Source: Labilithrix sp.
Lineage (GTDB): Bacteria > Myxococcota > Polyangia > Polyangiales > Polyangiaceae
Assembly: GCA_028287035.1 (NCBI GenBank)
Contig: JAQBQL010000259.1
Coordinates: forward strand, 52,203 to 116,202
Direction: 5' to 3'
Length of the DNA stretch: 64,000 nucleotides
Every line of letters begins with the position of its first letter. The stretch's first letter is position 1. Below, one piece after another: positions 9,723 to 18,411 of the stretch. Position numbers and translations under genes: made by a program. A model generated the notes under the pieces. It searched no databases and was not told the origin of the DNA. It saw only the letters and a list, made by a program, of their open reading frames with translations.

Positions 9723-11369
9723 ATGCGAAGCGCCAAGTCGTTCTTCCTTTTCTCGACCGCCCTCGTCGTCGCCGTGGGCTGCGGCTCCTCGGCCGTCCGC
9801 GACGGGTTCGACGACCAGAGCCAGACCGGGGACCCGACCGACCCGGGCGGGAGCAGCGGCAGCAGCGGCGCGGGCTCGAGCGGGGGCTTCGGCGGCGGCG
9901 GACAGGCCGCGGCGCTGACGCTCGATCCGAAGAACGCGACAGTGTTCATCGACACCGCCCTGAACCCGACGGTGCCCGGCACGCTCACGTTCAAGGCGCT
10001 CGACCAGGGCGGCAAGGACGTCGCGGGCAGCACGACCTTCACGCTCGAGGACGGGTCGCTCGGCAGCTTCAGCGGCGCCACCTTCACCTCCCTCGCGTCG
10101 CTCCCCATGGGGACGCTCGGCAAGAGCACGAAGGTGACGGCGAAGGGCAGCGCCGGCACCGCGCTCGGCTCGCTCACCGTGGTCGCCCTCCGGAAGACCG
10201 GCGACTCGCGCGACTTCTTCTTCTCGGTCCCCTACCAGGATGCGCCCTCGCCGAAGAGCGACACGCTGAAGTTCAGCACGAACATCAAGCAGGCGGACGT
10301 CGCCTTCTCGATGGACACGACGGGGTCGATGGCCGGCTCGATCGACGCGCTCAAGACGTCGCTCGCGGGCTCGCTCCTCGGGTCGCTGCAGACGGCCATC
10401 CCGAACGTCGGGCTCGGCATCATCGACTTCCGTGACCAGGGCGACGCCTGGGTCGCGCTGGTCCGTCAGCCGATCACGACGAACCTCGCGTCGGCGCAGG
10501 CCGCTGTCAACGCGATGTCGGCCGGCGGCGGCGGCGACGGCCCCGAGGCCTCGATCTCCTCGATGCAGTTCATCCTCGACGGCAAGGCGAACCCGATCGG
10601 CATCGGCGCCCACACCAACACGGTTCCCGGCACCTACGGCGGCGCCGACTTCCGCGCCGGCTCGGTGCCCGTGGTCGTCAACGTCACCGACGCGGAGTGG
10701 CACGATCCGTCGGGCAACGCTTCGATGTCCTCGCTCATCGCCGCCTTCGGCGCCACCAAGGCGAAGTTCGTCGGCATCAGCGTCGGCTTCGACGAGAGCC
10801 AGGCGAACGCGCTCTCGGACGCGACGGCCAGCAACGTTCCTCCGAGCGCCTTCGCGGGCTGCGCGGCCGGCAAGTGCTGCACGGGCAACAACGGCGCGCC
10901 CCGCAACGCGGACGGTCCCGGCGGCACCTGCCGCCTCAACTTTCTCGCCTCGGGCGGCACCGGCCTCGGCAACAGCGTCGTCCAGGCCATCTCGGCGATC
11001 GCCGTCGGCACCACGTTCGACGTGAAGGCGCAGGCCGCGAACGATCCGAAGAACGCGGGCGGCGTCGACGCCACCAAGTTCATCAAGGCCCTCCGCGCGA
11101 TGGACGAGGGCAGCCCGGCCAACGGCTGTCCGGCGGCCGCTGCAAAGGACTCGGACGGCGACGGGATCAAGGATACGTTCCTCGCTGTGAAGGCCGGAAC
11201 GCCTGTCTGCTTCGAAGTCATCGCCAACACGAACACCACCGTGCCCTCGACCATCGATCCGCAGTTCTTCAACGCGTACATCGACGTCATGGGACTTCCT
11301 GGCAACCTCAAGCTCGACACGCGCAGCGTGCTCTTCCTCGTTCCCCCGACGGTGAGCGGCGTGAAGTGA
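9723..11369 (+). CDS. von Willebrand factor type A domain lipoprotein
   Basis: This 548-residue exported lipoprotein has a signal peptide ending in VVAVGC (lipidated Cys20). A Gly/Ser-rich linker (about 35-60) and an Ig-like segment lead to a VWA domain beginning near residue 190. The metal-ion-dependent adhesion site motif DTTGSM (D198, S202) is intact. A Cys cluster (CAAGKCCTGNNG, about 378-390) and a DSDGDGIKD calcium-loop-like sequence follow. The ATG at 9723 is chosen because it starts the signal peptide; an in-frame ATG exists upstream at 9672. The likely role is metal-dependent protein binding at the cell surface. An FHA/AAA+ regulator follows 25 bp downstream on the same strand. Confidence 0.85.
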   Translation: MRSAKSFFLFSTALVVAVGCGSSAVRDGFDDQSQTGDPTDPGGSSGSSGAGSSGGFGGGGQAAALTLDPKNATVFIDTALNPTVPGTLTFKALDQGGKDVAGSTTFTLEDGSLGSFSGATFTSLASLPMGTLGKSTKVTAKGSAGTALGSLTVVALRKTGDSRDFFFSVPYQDAPSPKSDTLKFSTNIKQADVAFSMDTTGSMAGSIDALKTSLAGSLLGSLQTAIPNVGLGIIDFRDQGDAWVALVRQPITTNLASAQAAVNAMSAGGGGDGPEASISSMQFILDGKANPIGIGAHTNTVPGTYGGADFRAGSVPVVVNVTDAEWHDPSGNASMSSLIAAFGATKAKFVGISVGFDESQANALSDATASNVPPSAFAGCAAGKCCTGNNGAPRNADGPGGTCRLNFLASGGTGLGNSVVQAISAIAVGTTFDVKAQAANDPKNAGGVDATKFIKALRAMDEGSPANGCPAAAAKDSDGDGIKDTFLAVKAGTPVCFEVIANTNTTVPSTIDPQFFNAYIDVMGLPGNLKLDTRSVLFLVPPTVSGVK

Positions 11370-11394
11370 CGCTGCCGCGCGATCCGAGCATGAC

Positions 11395-12723
11395 GTGAGC
11401 GGCGGCGCCTCTCCTTCCCAGCCGCCGCCGCCGTCCCAGCGGCCCGGGCCCATGCCCGGGACGCTGCGCAGTCGGCCGCGCCTCGCGTGGACGGACGGCG
11501 CCGGCTCGCACGCCCTCGAGCTCTCGGAGACGCGTACCCTCGGCTCGGCGCCCTGGTGCGAGATGGTCCTCGCCGACCGCGCGGTGTCGCGCATCCACGC
11601 CGAGGTGGCGCCGCGGGACGACGGGCTGTGGGTGAAGGATCTCGGCTCGCGCAACGGCACCTTCGTCGCCGGCGTGAAGGTCCACGAGGCGCGCGTTCCG
11701 CCCGGCGCCATCCTGCGCTTCGGCGGCACCGACATCACCGTCACCTACGATCCGCCGAGCCCGCCCGACGGGCTCTGGCCGGACCGCGCGTACCGCGGCC
11801 TCGTGGGCGGCACGAACCGCATGCGGGCGGTCTTCGCGCTCGTCGACGAGCTCGCCCGAGGCGACGCCGCGGTGCTCTTCCACGGGGAGGCCGGCACCGG
11901 CAAGAAGACGCTCGCGCGGGTGATGCACGACGCCTCCCCGCTGGCCGGCGCGCCCTTCATCGTGATCGACTGCGCGAGCCTTCCCTCGCCCGCCCTCGCC
12001 GCCGAGATCATCGAGCGCGCGCTCGTCGACGCGCAGGGCGGCACGCTGCTCCTTGACGAGCCGGCGAGCCTTCCGCTCTCCATCCAGCGCGAGCTCATCC
12101 CGCCGCTCGACGCGAAGGCGTTCCGCGTGGTCGCCACGTCGGAGCGCGATCTCCGCGTGCTCGTCAACCAAGGGTCCTTCCGCGAGACGCTCTACTTCCG
12201 GCTCGTCGCCGGGGCGACGGTGACGCTGCCTCCGCTACGCGAGCGCCTCGCCGACCTGCCGCTGCTCCTCGAGCACTTCCTCGGTGAGCGTGCGCTCCTC
12301 GCCACGCCGACGTTGCTCGCCGATCTGGCGCGCGTGCCGTGGACCGGGAACGTCCGCGAGCTCTCGCGCTACGCAGGGCGGCTCCACGCGAGCGAAGGCG
12401 AGGTCCGCGAGTTCCCGGAGGCGGCCGAGGCCCACGACGACATCCTGCCGATGTTCGAGTCGGAGCTCCAGACCATGGAGGCGCCGATCGTCTCCGAGGA
12501 GGACGCGCTCGCGGAAGCCGGCGCCGTGCGCCTGCCGACCGACCTCGAGCCGTGGTTCCTCACCGGCTTCAAGGAGTTCCGCGAGCGGTGGATCGACCTC
12601 GGCGAGCGCGAGTACCTCCGGCGCCTCATGAAGCGCACCGGTCGCTCGAGCGGCGGCGCCTCGCGCGAGGCCGGCCTCGAGCGCACGTACCTGTACCGGC
12701 TGCTGAAGAAGCACGGCGTCTAG
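11395..12723 (+). CDS. FHA-AAA+-Fis protein related to sigma54 activators, lacking the GAFTGA loop
   Basis: The 442-residue product has an N-terminal FHA phosphothreonine-binding domain (about 37-115, with SRIHAEV and DLGSRNGTFV). An AAA+ domain follows, with Walker A GEAGTGKK (164-171), Walker B TLLLDE (about 218-223) and a WTGNVREL sensor region. The protein ends in a Fis-type helix-turn-helix (about 405-442). FHA-linked sigma54 activators are frequent in myxobacteria and are controlled by Ser/Thr kinases. Here the segment that should hold GAFTGA, which contacts sigma54, is shortened to LPSPALAAEII. The protein may therefore not drive sigma54 open-complex formation. The start is GTG. Confidence 0.85.
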   Translation: MSGGASPSQPPPPSQRPGPMPGTLRSRPRLAWTDGAGSHALELSETRTLGSAPWCEMVLADRAVSRIHAEVAPRDDGLWVKDLGSRNGTFVAGVKVHEARVPPGAILRFGGTDITVTYDPPSPPDGLWPDRAYRGLVGGTNRMRAVFALVDELARGDAAVLFHGEAGTGKKTLARVMHDASPLAGAPFIVIDCASLPSPALAAEIIERALVDAQGGTLLLDEPASLPLSIQRELIPPLDAKAFRVVATSERDLRVLVNQGSFRETLYFRLVAGATVTLPPLRERLADLPLLLEHFLGERALLATPTLLADLARVPWTGNVRELSRYAGRLHASEGEVREFPEAAEAHDDILPMFESELQTMEAPIVSEEDALAEAGAVRLPTDLEPWFLTGFKEFRERWIDLGEREYLRRLMKRTGRSSGGASREAGLERTYLYRLLKKHGV

Positions 12724-12735
12724 GGCCCGCGCCCC

Positions 12736-13560
12736 TCAGGCGACGAAGCCGAGCTCGCGCGAGATGCGCTGGCACGTGCCGCGGAGATGCGCCCGCACGC
12801 GCGCGAGCTCGGGCTCGCTCGCCTTTTCCTGCGGGAACACCACCGAGAGCACCACCGGGATGGCCTGCTCGCCCGCCGCGAACACCGGCGCCGCGACGGA
12901 CGACACGCCGGGGATGATGCCGCCCTTGCTCAGCGCGAAGCCCGTCGACCTCACCTCGTCGCGCAGGCGTTCGACGTCGGCGTCAGCGACCGCCAGCGAC
13001 GACAGACGGCGCGCCGTGGCCAGCGCACGCGCCGTGCTGCGCTCGGGCAGGAACGCGAGGAACACGTGGCCCGCGGCCGCCATGAGGAGCGGCAACGTAG
13101 CCCCGACCCGCACCGTCAGCGGCAAGGCATCCCCGCCGTAATCCCAGCGCACGATGACCGGCCCGTCGTCGGTCCACACCGTCAGGTTGACCGCGTGGCC
13201 CGTGACGTCACGAAGCAGCGGCGCGTATTCGGAGGCGACCGCCACCTCGTTGGTACGGCGCAGCGACTCGGCGCCGAGCCGGCGCATCGCCGGCCCGAGG
13301 TCGTAGAGGCCCGACGTCGGAGACTGCGAGGCGAGCCCGATGCGGCACAGGCTGACGAGGTAGCGATGCGCCTTGCTCGGCGCCCAGCCGGCGCGACGCG
13401 CCACCTCGGACAGCGGCATCGGCCCGCGTGCCGCCTCGAGCGCGGCGAGGACGGTCATCGCCAGCTCGACGGACTGGATCCCCTGGCGGGTGCTCGCCTC
13501 GCCGTCGTCGATGGATCCGAGGTCCTCGTCGAGGGTGGGCGGGAGACGCGCGGTGGCCAT
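12736..13560 (-). CDS. IclR-family transcriptional regulator
   Basis: This 274-residue regulator has an N-terminal winged helix-turn-helix (about 28-90, SVELAMTVLAALEAARGPM...SEVARRAGWAPSKAHRYLVSL). The C-terminal IclR effector domain (about 100-270) includes VSSVAAPVFAAGEQAIPVVLSVVFP. IclR proteins usually bind small carboxylic or aromatic effectors and control adjacent catabolic genes. The nearest same-strand gene is the AI-2E-type permease, which ends 56 bp upstream, so control of that gene is possible but unproven. Start choice: the ATG at 13560 begins the domain-complete protein and is preceded at 5 bp by a TATCGT box. The frame stays open upstream only as a shadow. Confidence 0.88.
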   Translation of the reverse strand: MATARLPPTLDEDLGSIDDGEASTRQGIQSVELAMTVLAALEAARGPMPLSEVARRAGWAPSKAHRYLVSLCRIGLASQSPTSGLYDLGPAMRRLGAESLRRTNEVAVASEYAPLLRDVTGHAVNLTVWTDDGPVIVRWDYGGDALPLTVRVGATLPLLMAAAGHVFLAFLPERSTARALATARRLSSLAVADADVERLRDEVRSTGFALSKGGIIPGVSSVAAPVFAAGEQAIPVVLSVVFPQEKASEPELARVRAHLRGTCQRISRELGFVA

Positions 13561-13616
13561 GCCCCACGATACCCCCGCCGGCGCGGGCGGGGCCAACGCC
13601 GCGGTGCGAGCGGCGC

Positions 13617-14795
13617 TCAGGCCCCGGGGGGACGCGGGAGCGGCGGCGCTGCAATCGAGGAGGGCGGCGGCGTGCCCTCGTACGTGCTGCGGCTCGCGGT
13701 GATGTGACGGCGGAGGCGCGTCTCGGTCGCGTACAGGCGGAGGACGGCGAGCGCGAGCGACATGAGGACGGGCCCGAGGATGAGCCCCTTCAGATCGAAC
13801 ACCTCGACGCCGCCGAACAGCGCCGCGAACGTGATGAGCGAGGGCGTCTCGCTCTCGCCGCCGACGAGCCGCGGACGAACGTAGTAGTCGGAAAAGGCGA
13901 CCACCATCACCGTGCCCCAGATCAGCTCGAACGTGCCCGCGCCGGGCCGGCCGACGGCGATGAGGACGACCCCCGCGGGCACCCACACGAGCATCGTTCC
14001 GACCGCGGGCACCAGCGAAGCGACCGCGGTGGCGACGCCGAAGAAGATGGGCTCGGGAACGCCGGCGATGAGAAAGCCCATGGTGGCGAGCACGCCCTGC
14101 ACGAGGCCGGTCACGATCGTGCCCATCAGCGTGGTGCGGCCGACGCGCCGGAACTCGGCGAAGAGCGCGCGCGTGTAGTCGGGACGGAGCGGGAACGTCT
14201 CCTGCGCACGCAGCGCCACGCTCTCCCAGTTGCGAAGGATGTAGTGCATCGTCAGCATCGCGAAGAACGCGCCGAGCAGGCCCGTCGCGAACGCGCCGAT
14301 GACCACGTTCGCCTCGCTGGCGGTACGCGTCGCTGCGCTCTCCGCGAAGTGCCGGGCACGCCGCGTGAGCTCCTCGGGCCCGATGCCGATCCGCGCGGTG
14401 CGGGCGCCCACCCAGCCGAGCACGCGGTCGCCCATGCCTCCCGGGCCGGCGACGTCGATGAGCTCGCGCGCGAGCAGGACGCCCTTCGTGACGAACAGCC
14501 AAGCCGCGGCGAAGGCCGCGCCGGCGAGGACCAGCATCGAGCCGCTGACCACCGCGAGCGCCGACCACGCGCCGCCGAGGCGCGGCTTGAGCCGGCCGTA
14601 CACGGGCTGCATGACGAACGCGATGAGCATCCCGAGGAGGATGCCGATCCCGATCGGCATGACCAGGTACGCGATGGCGAGCGCCGCGACGAGCGCCGCC
14701 CACTTCAGCGCCCCGTGCTCCTCGCGCGAGACCTCGGCGTCTTCCTCCTCGGGGGTGAGGCCGGGCGAGGAGCTACGAAGGGCCGGGTCCGTCAT
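13617..14795 (-). CDS. AI-2E family (PerM/YdiK-like) membrane permease
   Basis: The 392-residue polytopic membrane protein matches the AI-2E transporter family (PF01594). It has two N-terminal helices (ALKWAALVAALAIAYLVMPIG...), a soluble loop, and a C-terminal block of helices with the family's conserved stretch around GLVQGVLATMGFLIAGVPEPIFFGVATAVASLVPAVGTMLVW. The C-terminal region holds DLKGLILGPVLMSLALAVLRLY. Members export diverse small molecules or ions, and autoinducer-2 export is established for only a few. A TAGGTC box lies 12 bp upstream of the ATG. A Pro-rich C-terminal tail follows the last helix. Confidence 0.85.
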   Translation of the reverse strand: MTDPALRSSSPGLTPEEEDAEVSREEHGALKWAALVAALAIAYLVMPIGIGILLGMLIAFVMQPVYGRLKPRLGGAWSALAVVSGSMLVLAGAAFAAAWLFVTKGVLLARELIDVAGPGGMGDRVLGWVGARTARIGIGPEELTRRARHFAESAATRTASEANVVIGAFATGLLGAFFAMLTMHYILRNWESVALRAQETFPLRPDYTRALFAEFRRVGRTTLMGTIVTGLVQGVLATMGFLIAGVPEPIFFGVATAVASLVPAVGTMLVWVPAGVVLIAVGRPGAGTFELIWGTVMVVAFSDYYVRPRLVGGESETPSLITFAALFGGVEVFDLKGLILGPVLMSLALAVLRLYATETRLRRHITASRSTYEGTPPPSSIAAPPLPRPPGA

Positions 14796-14826
14796 GCGCG
14801 CGCGGAAGACCTACCATCGCCGAATG

Positions 14827-14859
14827 AAAAAAAGGCGCCCTGCGTGAGCAGAGCGCCTT
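14827..14859 (-). terminator. Rho-independent terminator of rpmI-rplT
   Basis: On the minus strand a 12-bp stem (AAGGCGCTCTGC with GCAGGGCGCCTT, one T-G mismatch pair) closes a TCAC loop. A run of T residues follows (A tract 14827-14833 on the plus strand). It begins 21 bp after the rplT stop. This is the best terminator in the window. Confidence 0.9.
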
Positions 14860-14880
14860 CGTTCGGAGCCGTGACGGCCG

Positions 14881-15231
14881 CTACTTCGCGGCGGACAGCT
14901 CGACGACCTTCGTGAAGGCCGCGGGGTCGACGATCGCGAGATCCGAGAGGACCTTGCGGTCGAGCGAGACACCGGCCTCCTTGAGGCCGTGCATCAGGCG
15001 CGAGTACGACGTGCCGTTCGTGCGAGCAGCGGCGTTGATGCGGGTGATCCACAGCCGGCGGAAATCACGCTTGCGAAGGCGACGATGAGCGTAGGCATAG
15101 ACCCACGCCTTCATCACGACTTCCTTGGCGTACGCGTACAGGCGCGAGCGCGCGCTGTGGTAGCCCGAAGCGTGCTTCAGGATGCGGTTACGACGGCGAC
15201 GAGCCTTGAATCCTCTTTTTGCGCGGGGCAT
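14881..15231 (-). CDS. rplT: 50S ribosomal protein L20
   Basis: The 116-residue protein binds 23S rRNA early in assembly of the large subunit. The N-terminal basic extension (MPRAKRGFKARRRRNRILK) and the core YAYAHRRLRKRDFRRLWITRINAA...YSRLMHGLKEAGVSLDRKVLSDLA are diagnostic, and the length is standard. It follows rpmI by 16 bp and shares its promoter. In other bacteria L20 represses its own operon through the leader. The roughly 85-nt leader here was not resolved into an L20-binding fold. Confidence 0.98.
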   Translation of the reverse strand: MPRAKRGFKARRRRNRILKHASGYHSARSRLYAYAKEVVMKAWVYAYAHRRLRKRDFRRLWITRINAAARTNGTSYSRLMHGLKEAGVSLDRKVLSDLAIVDPAAFTKVVELSAAK

Positions 15232-15247
15232 CGGTGATCTCCTCTAC

Positions 15248-15445
15248 TCAGCCGTACGGAAGGAGACGCTTGATCTTGCGCTGGTGCGTCTTGGAGATCA
15301 TGTCGTTGTTGCGCAGGCGGCGGAGCCGCTTGCGGTTCTTGTTGATCAGGCCGTGGTTTCCACCGCACTTGGGGCGACGGACGCGGCCGGACCCGCTGAT
15401 CTTGAACCGCTTCGCTGCGGTCTTGTTGGTCTTCATCTTCGGCAT
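15248..15445 (-). CDS. rpmI: 50S ribosomal protein L35
   Basis: This 65-residue basic protein of the large ribosomal subunit has the family pattern MPKMKTNKTAAKRFKISGSG near its start and a C-terminal RRLRNNDMISKTHQRKIKRLLPYG. It is first in a two-gene operon with rplT. In most bacteria infC precedes rpmI. Here the upstream neighbour is a divergent caspase-like gene, so infC must lie elsewhere. Confidence 0.98.
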   Translation of the reverse strand: MPKMKTNKTAAKRFKISGSGRVRRPKCGGNHGLINKNRKRLRRLRNNDMISKTHQRKIKRLLPYG

Positions 15446-15537
15446 GAGGCGCCTTCCTTTCCGCTCTCGCAGGGCCGCGCGGGGGACCTCTGGGGTTCCC
15501 GAGCTGTTTCATGCACCTGCGCGATGCGGGGGCGCGG

Positions 15538-15566
15538 TTTATGCCCACTACCCGAAGAATTGTCAA
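15538..15566 (-). promoter_or_regulatory. Sigma70-type promoter of rpmI-rplT
   Basis: On the minus strand a perfect TTGACA (15566-15561) is separated by 17 bp from CATAAA (15543-15538, four of six matches to TATAAT). The predicted start near 15531 leaves a leader of about 85 nt before the rpmI ATG. Confidence 0.75.
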
Positions 15567-15625
15567 GGCGCGGGTCCGGGGTTCCCACGATCGGGGGCTC
15601 GCGCGTTAACGGGCAGGACCCACTC

Positions 15626-17377
15626 ATGACCTCCTTACCTCGTTTCTTGCCGGCTTTCTTCGTGCTGCTCGCGGCGCTGGGGCTCTCCGCCCCCGCCCGG
15701 GCCGACGACAAACCGTACGCCTATGGAATCCTCGTCGGGACGAACGCCGGCGGGGCCGGTCAGCAGACGCTCCGCTACGCCGAGGACGACGCTCGCAAGA
15801 TGGCGGACGTCCTCCGGCAGCTGGGCCACTACGGCCACAGCGACCTCCGCGTCATGGTCCGGCCGGACGCCGCGCATCTCCTCGCGGCCATCGACGAGGT
15901 CGGCGGCCGCATGCGGGCGCACCAGGCCCGGGGCGAGCAGGCGGTGCTCGTCTTCTACTACTCGGGTCATGCGCGGGCCGGCTCGTTCAGCCTCGGCGGC
16001 GAGGAGCTCGCGGTCACTACGCTGCGGGAGCGGCTCCGCCAGATCCCGAGCACGCTCACGCTCGTCGTGCTCGATGCGTGTCAGAGCGGTCAGTTCGCGC
16101 GCATCAAGGGCGCCGAGCCGGCCGCCGACTTCTCGTACAACTCGGTCTCGAAGCTCACGACGCGCGGCATCGCGGTCATGGCGTCGAGCACCGCGCAGGA
16201 GCTGTCGCAGGAGTCCGACGAGCTGAAGTCCTCGTACTTCACGCACCACCTCATCGTGGGCCTGCGCGGCGCCGCCGATGGCGACGGCGACGGGCGCGTG
16301 TCGCTCGACGAGGCGTACCGCTACGCGTACCGCCGCACGCTCGCCGCCACGTCCGAGACCCAGGTCGGCGGCCAGCACGTGACGCTCGAGACCGATCTCG
16401 CCGGCCAGGGCGAGGTGCCGGTCACCTATCCCTCGGAGACGCGGTCGCAGCTCGAGCTGCCCGGTGAGCTGGAGGCGCGGGTGCTGGTGCAGCAGAAGCA
16501 GAGCGGCAGCGTCGTCGCCGAGGTGCAGAAGGCGAGCGGCGCGCCCCTCCGTCTCGCGTTCACGGCGGGCGTCTACGAGGCGATCGTGCGTGACGCGGCG
16601 CCGCCCGGGAAGGTCCATCGCTGCAAGCTCACGCTCACCGACGAGCGCGTCGTCGCCCTCGACCTCGGCGCCTGCGAGAACGTGCGCATCACCTCCCGCG
16701 GCGTCGTGAAGGGCGAGAACGAGCCGGATGACCCGGAGCCCGACGTCGCCGAGCGTCCCTCCGGAGGCCGGCCGGTCGACGGGTGGAACCTCGAGGCGGG
16801 CTTCGGCTTCATCGGCCGGACCGACGACAGCTACACGCGGAACCTCAACACGTTCGGCTACACGAAGGACCGCGGCCTCGTCGAGGTCGCGCCGATCCGC
16901 GCCTCGCTGGCGGTCTCGAAGGGCTTCCTTCCTCACCTGTCGGTCGGCCTGCAGGCCGCGACGCTCGCGCAGGACGAGTACCGCCGCAACGTGGGGCAGT
17001 CCGACGACTCGTTCACCTTCTCGGGCTACGGCGTGAACGTCTTCGTGCGCGTCGCCACCGACGTGCTGGGGAGCACCGCCGACGGGCAGTGGCACCTCGA
17101 CGTCTACGGACAGGTCGGCGGCGGCATGGCGCTCGCGCGCTCGGAGCTCGTCACCTCCTCGTCCGCGAAGGACGCGAACGACGAGACCACGAAGGACACC
17201 CAGACCGGCCTCCTCGCGAACGGCGCGGCCGGCCTCGCGGTCACCCGCCTGCCGGTCACGGTCTTCGCGCAGGCCAGCTACGACTACGCCCCCGCGCTCG
17301 CGAATCTCGTCGGTGACACGCACAACGTCGGCGGACCTGCCGGTCAGCTCGGTCTTCGCTTCCAGGTGGGAAAATGA
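15626..17377 (+). CDS. Exported caspase-like (peptidase C14) protein fused to a barrel-like domain
   Basis: The 583-residue product has a Sec signal peptide (cleavage near ARA-DD). A caspase-fold domain follows (about 28-260) with an intact dyad: His115 in YYSGHA and Cys152 in DACQSG. A perfect EF-hand-like loop, DGDGDGRVSLDE (218-229), lies within this domain. After a Pro/Glu-rich linker, the C-terminal region (about 395-583) alternates short Gly/aromatic strands like an outer-membrane barrel (GFGFIGRTDDSY, GYGVNVFVRVATDV). The layout suggests a cysteine peptidase in the periplasm or at the surface, perhaps calcium-activated, held by its barrel. It overlaps the next gene by ATGA, and sigma and anti-sigma genes follow. 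The substrate is unknown. Confidence 0.82.
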   Translation: MTSLPRFLPAFFVLLAALGLSAPARADDKPYAYGILVGTNAGGAGQQTLRYAEDDARKMADVLRQLGHYGHSDLRVMVRPDAAHLLAAIDEVGGRMRAHQARGEQAVLVFYYSGHARAGSFSLGGEELAVTTLRERLRQIPSTLTLVVLDACQSGQFARIKGAEPAADFSYNSVSKLTTRGIAVMASSTAQELSQESDELKSSYFTHHLIVGLRGAADGDGDGRVSLDEAYRYAYRRTLAATSETQVGGQHVTLETDLAGQGEVPVTYPSETRSQLELPGELEARVLVQQKQSGSVVAEVQKASGAPLRLAFTAGVYEAIVRDAAPPGKVHRCKLTLTDERVVALDLGACENVRITSRGVVKGENEPDDPEPDVAERPSGGRPVDGWNLEAGFGFIGRTDDSYTRNLNTFGYTKDRGLVEVAPIRASLAVSKGFLPHLSVGLQAATLAQDEYRRNVGQSDDSFTFSGYGVNVFVRVATDVLGSTADGQWHLDVYGQVGGGMALARSELVTSSSAKDANDETTKDTQTGLLANGAAGLAVTRLPVTVFAQASYDYAPALANLVGDTHNVGGPAGQLGLRFQVGK

Positions 17378-18390
17378 ACATGCCTTCTTCCAGGATCCTC
17401 CGTCGCTCGCTCGCCTTTCTCGTGCTGCTCGTCGGCTGCGCGCTCTTCGCGAGCGGCTGCGAGGACCTCATCAGCGACCCCAACTTCCACACGTGGTGCG
17501 GCGATCAGCTGTGCTCCTGGAAGCTCGAGTCGGGGCAGATCCGGAAAGCGCCCACGTGGCATCCCAAGGATCTCGGGGTCGAGCTGCTCGACGGCACGGC
17601 GCCGTCGTTCACGACCGCCATCTCGCAGGTCGCGGTGCAGAACCCCAAGTGCCTCCAGTTCTCGGTGGTCGGCGACGTGGCGCCCGAGGCGCAGGTCTCG
17701 GTCCAGGTCGACTTCGACAACGATGGCCTCGTCGAGTACGAGCAGCAGATCGCGGCGGTCGGCTTCCGCGAGCAGAGGACGCAGATCACCGCGCCGCCGT
17801 ACTACGCGAACATCAAGTTCACGATCATCAAGAAGGGCACCGGAAAGGCGGTGCTCGCCCAGATGGACGTGCGCTCGGTCGACACGTGCACGGCCGCGCC
17901 CGTCAAGCTGAAGTCCCAGCCGCTCGGGCTGCCCTGCGCCACGAACGGCGACACCGACCAGTGTCAGTCGGGCGTGTGCTGCGACGGCCTCTGCGCGGAG
18001 TGCTGCGTCTCGGACGGCGTCGAGGCGCCGGACCTGGGCGACGCGGGGGACGGCGAAGCACCGCCGCCGGGGCCCGTCGATCCGCTGAACCACTGCTCGG
18101 ACGGCGCGGCGTGCGGACGGCTCCCGCTGCTCAGCATCCAGCGCGAGGGCGTCGAGGCCTTCAGCGGCATCTTCAGGAGCGCCATCCCGTACCAGTGCGA
18201 TCCCGGCCACCGCCAGCGTCCGGCCGGTGCCGAGTGCCTCGTCGACCAGGATTGCTCGAGCGGCACCTGCGAGGGTGAAGCATGGAGCGTCCGCAACATC
18301 GAGAGTGACGCCGGCCCGCCGTGTCCCGCGCCGCCCGAGGGCCGCGCCAACTGCAACGTCTTCGGGGTTCGCGGCGGGCGCTGCCGGTGA
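17374..18390 (+). CDS. Cys-rich lipoprotein co-transcribed with the caspase-like gene
   Basis: The 338-residue lipoprotein has the lipobox FASGC (Cys29). The first half (about 35-175) looks like a beta-rich domain with few Cys. The second half is Cys-rich, with CQSGVCCDGLCAECC near residues 193-208 and paired Cys further on, resembling Dickkopf-like or disulfide-knot linkers seen in myxobacterial surface proteins. It starts inside the stop of the caspase-like gene (ATGA overlap), so the two are translationally coupled and probably act together. No named family was recognised. Confidence 0.75.
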   Translation: MNMPSSRILRRSLAFLVLLVGCALFASGCEDLISDPNFHTWCGDQLCSWKLESGQIRKAPTWHPKDLGVELLDGTAPSFTTAISQVAVQNPKCLQFSVVGDVAPEAQVSVQVDFDNDGLVEYEQQIAAVGFREQRTQITAPPYYANIKFTIIKKGTGKAVLAQMDVRSVDTCTAAPVKLKSQPLGLPCATNGDTDQCQSGVCCDGLCAECCVSDGVEAPDLGDAGDGEAPPPGPVDPLNHCSDGAACGRLPLLSIQREGVEAFSGIFRSAIPYQCDPGHRQRPAGAECLVDQDCSSGTCEGEAWSVRNIESDAGPPCPAPPEGRANCNVFGVRGGRCR

Positions 18391-18411
18391 TGAGATGAGG
18401 ACGGGCGCACC

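Noticed and set aside
12736..14703. A 655-codon minus-strand protein
   Set aside because: The upstream half is a shadow of the AI-2E-type permease in another frame. The IclR regulator begins at 13560.
15446..15530. L20-type autoregulatory leader before rpmI
   Set aside because: The leader length would allow it, but I could not fold a convincing pseudoknot or rRNA-mimic by eye.
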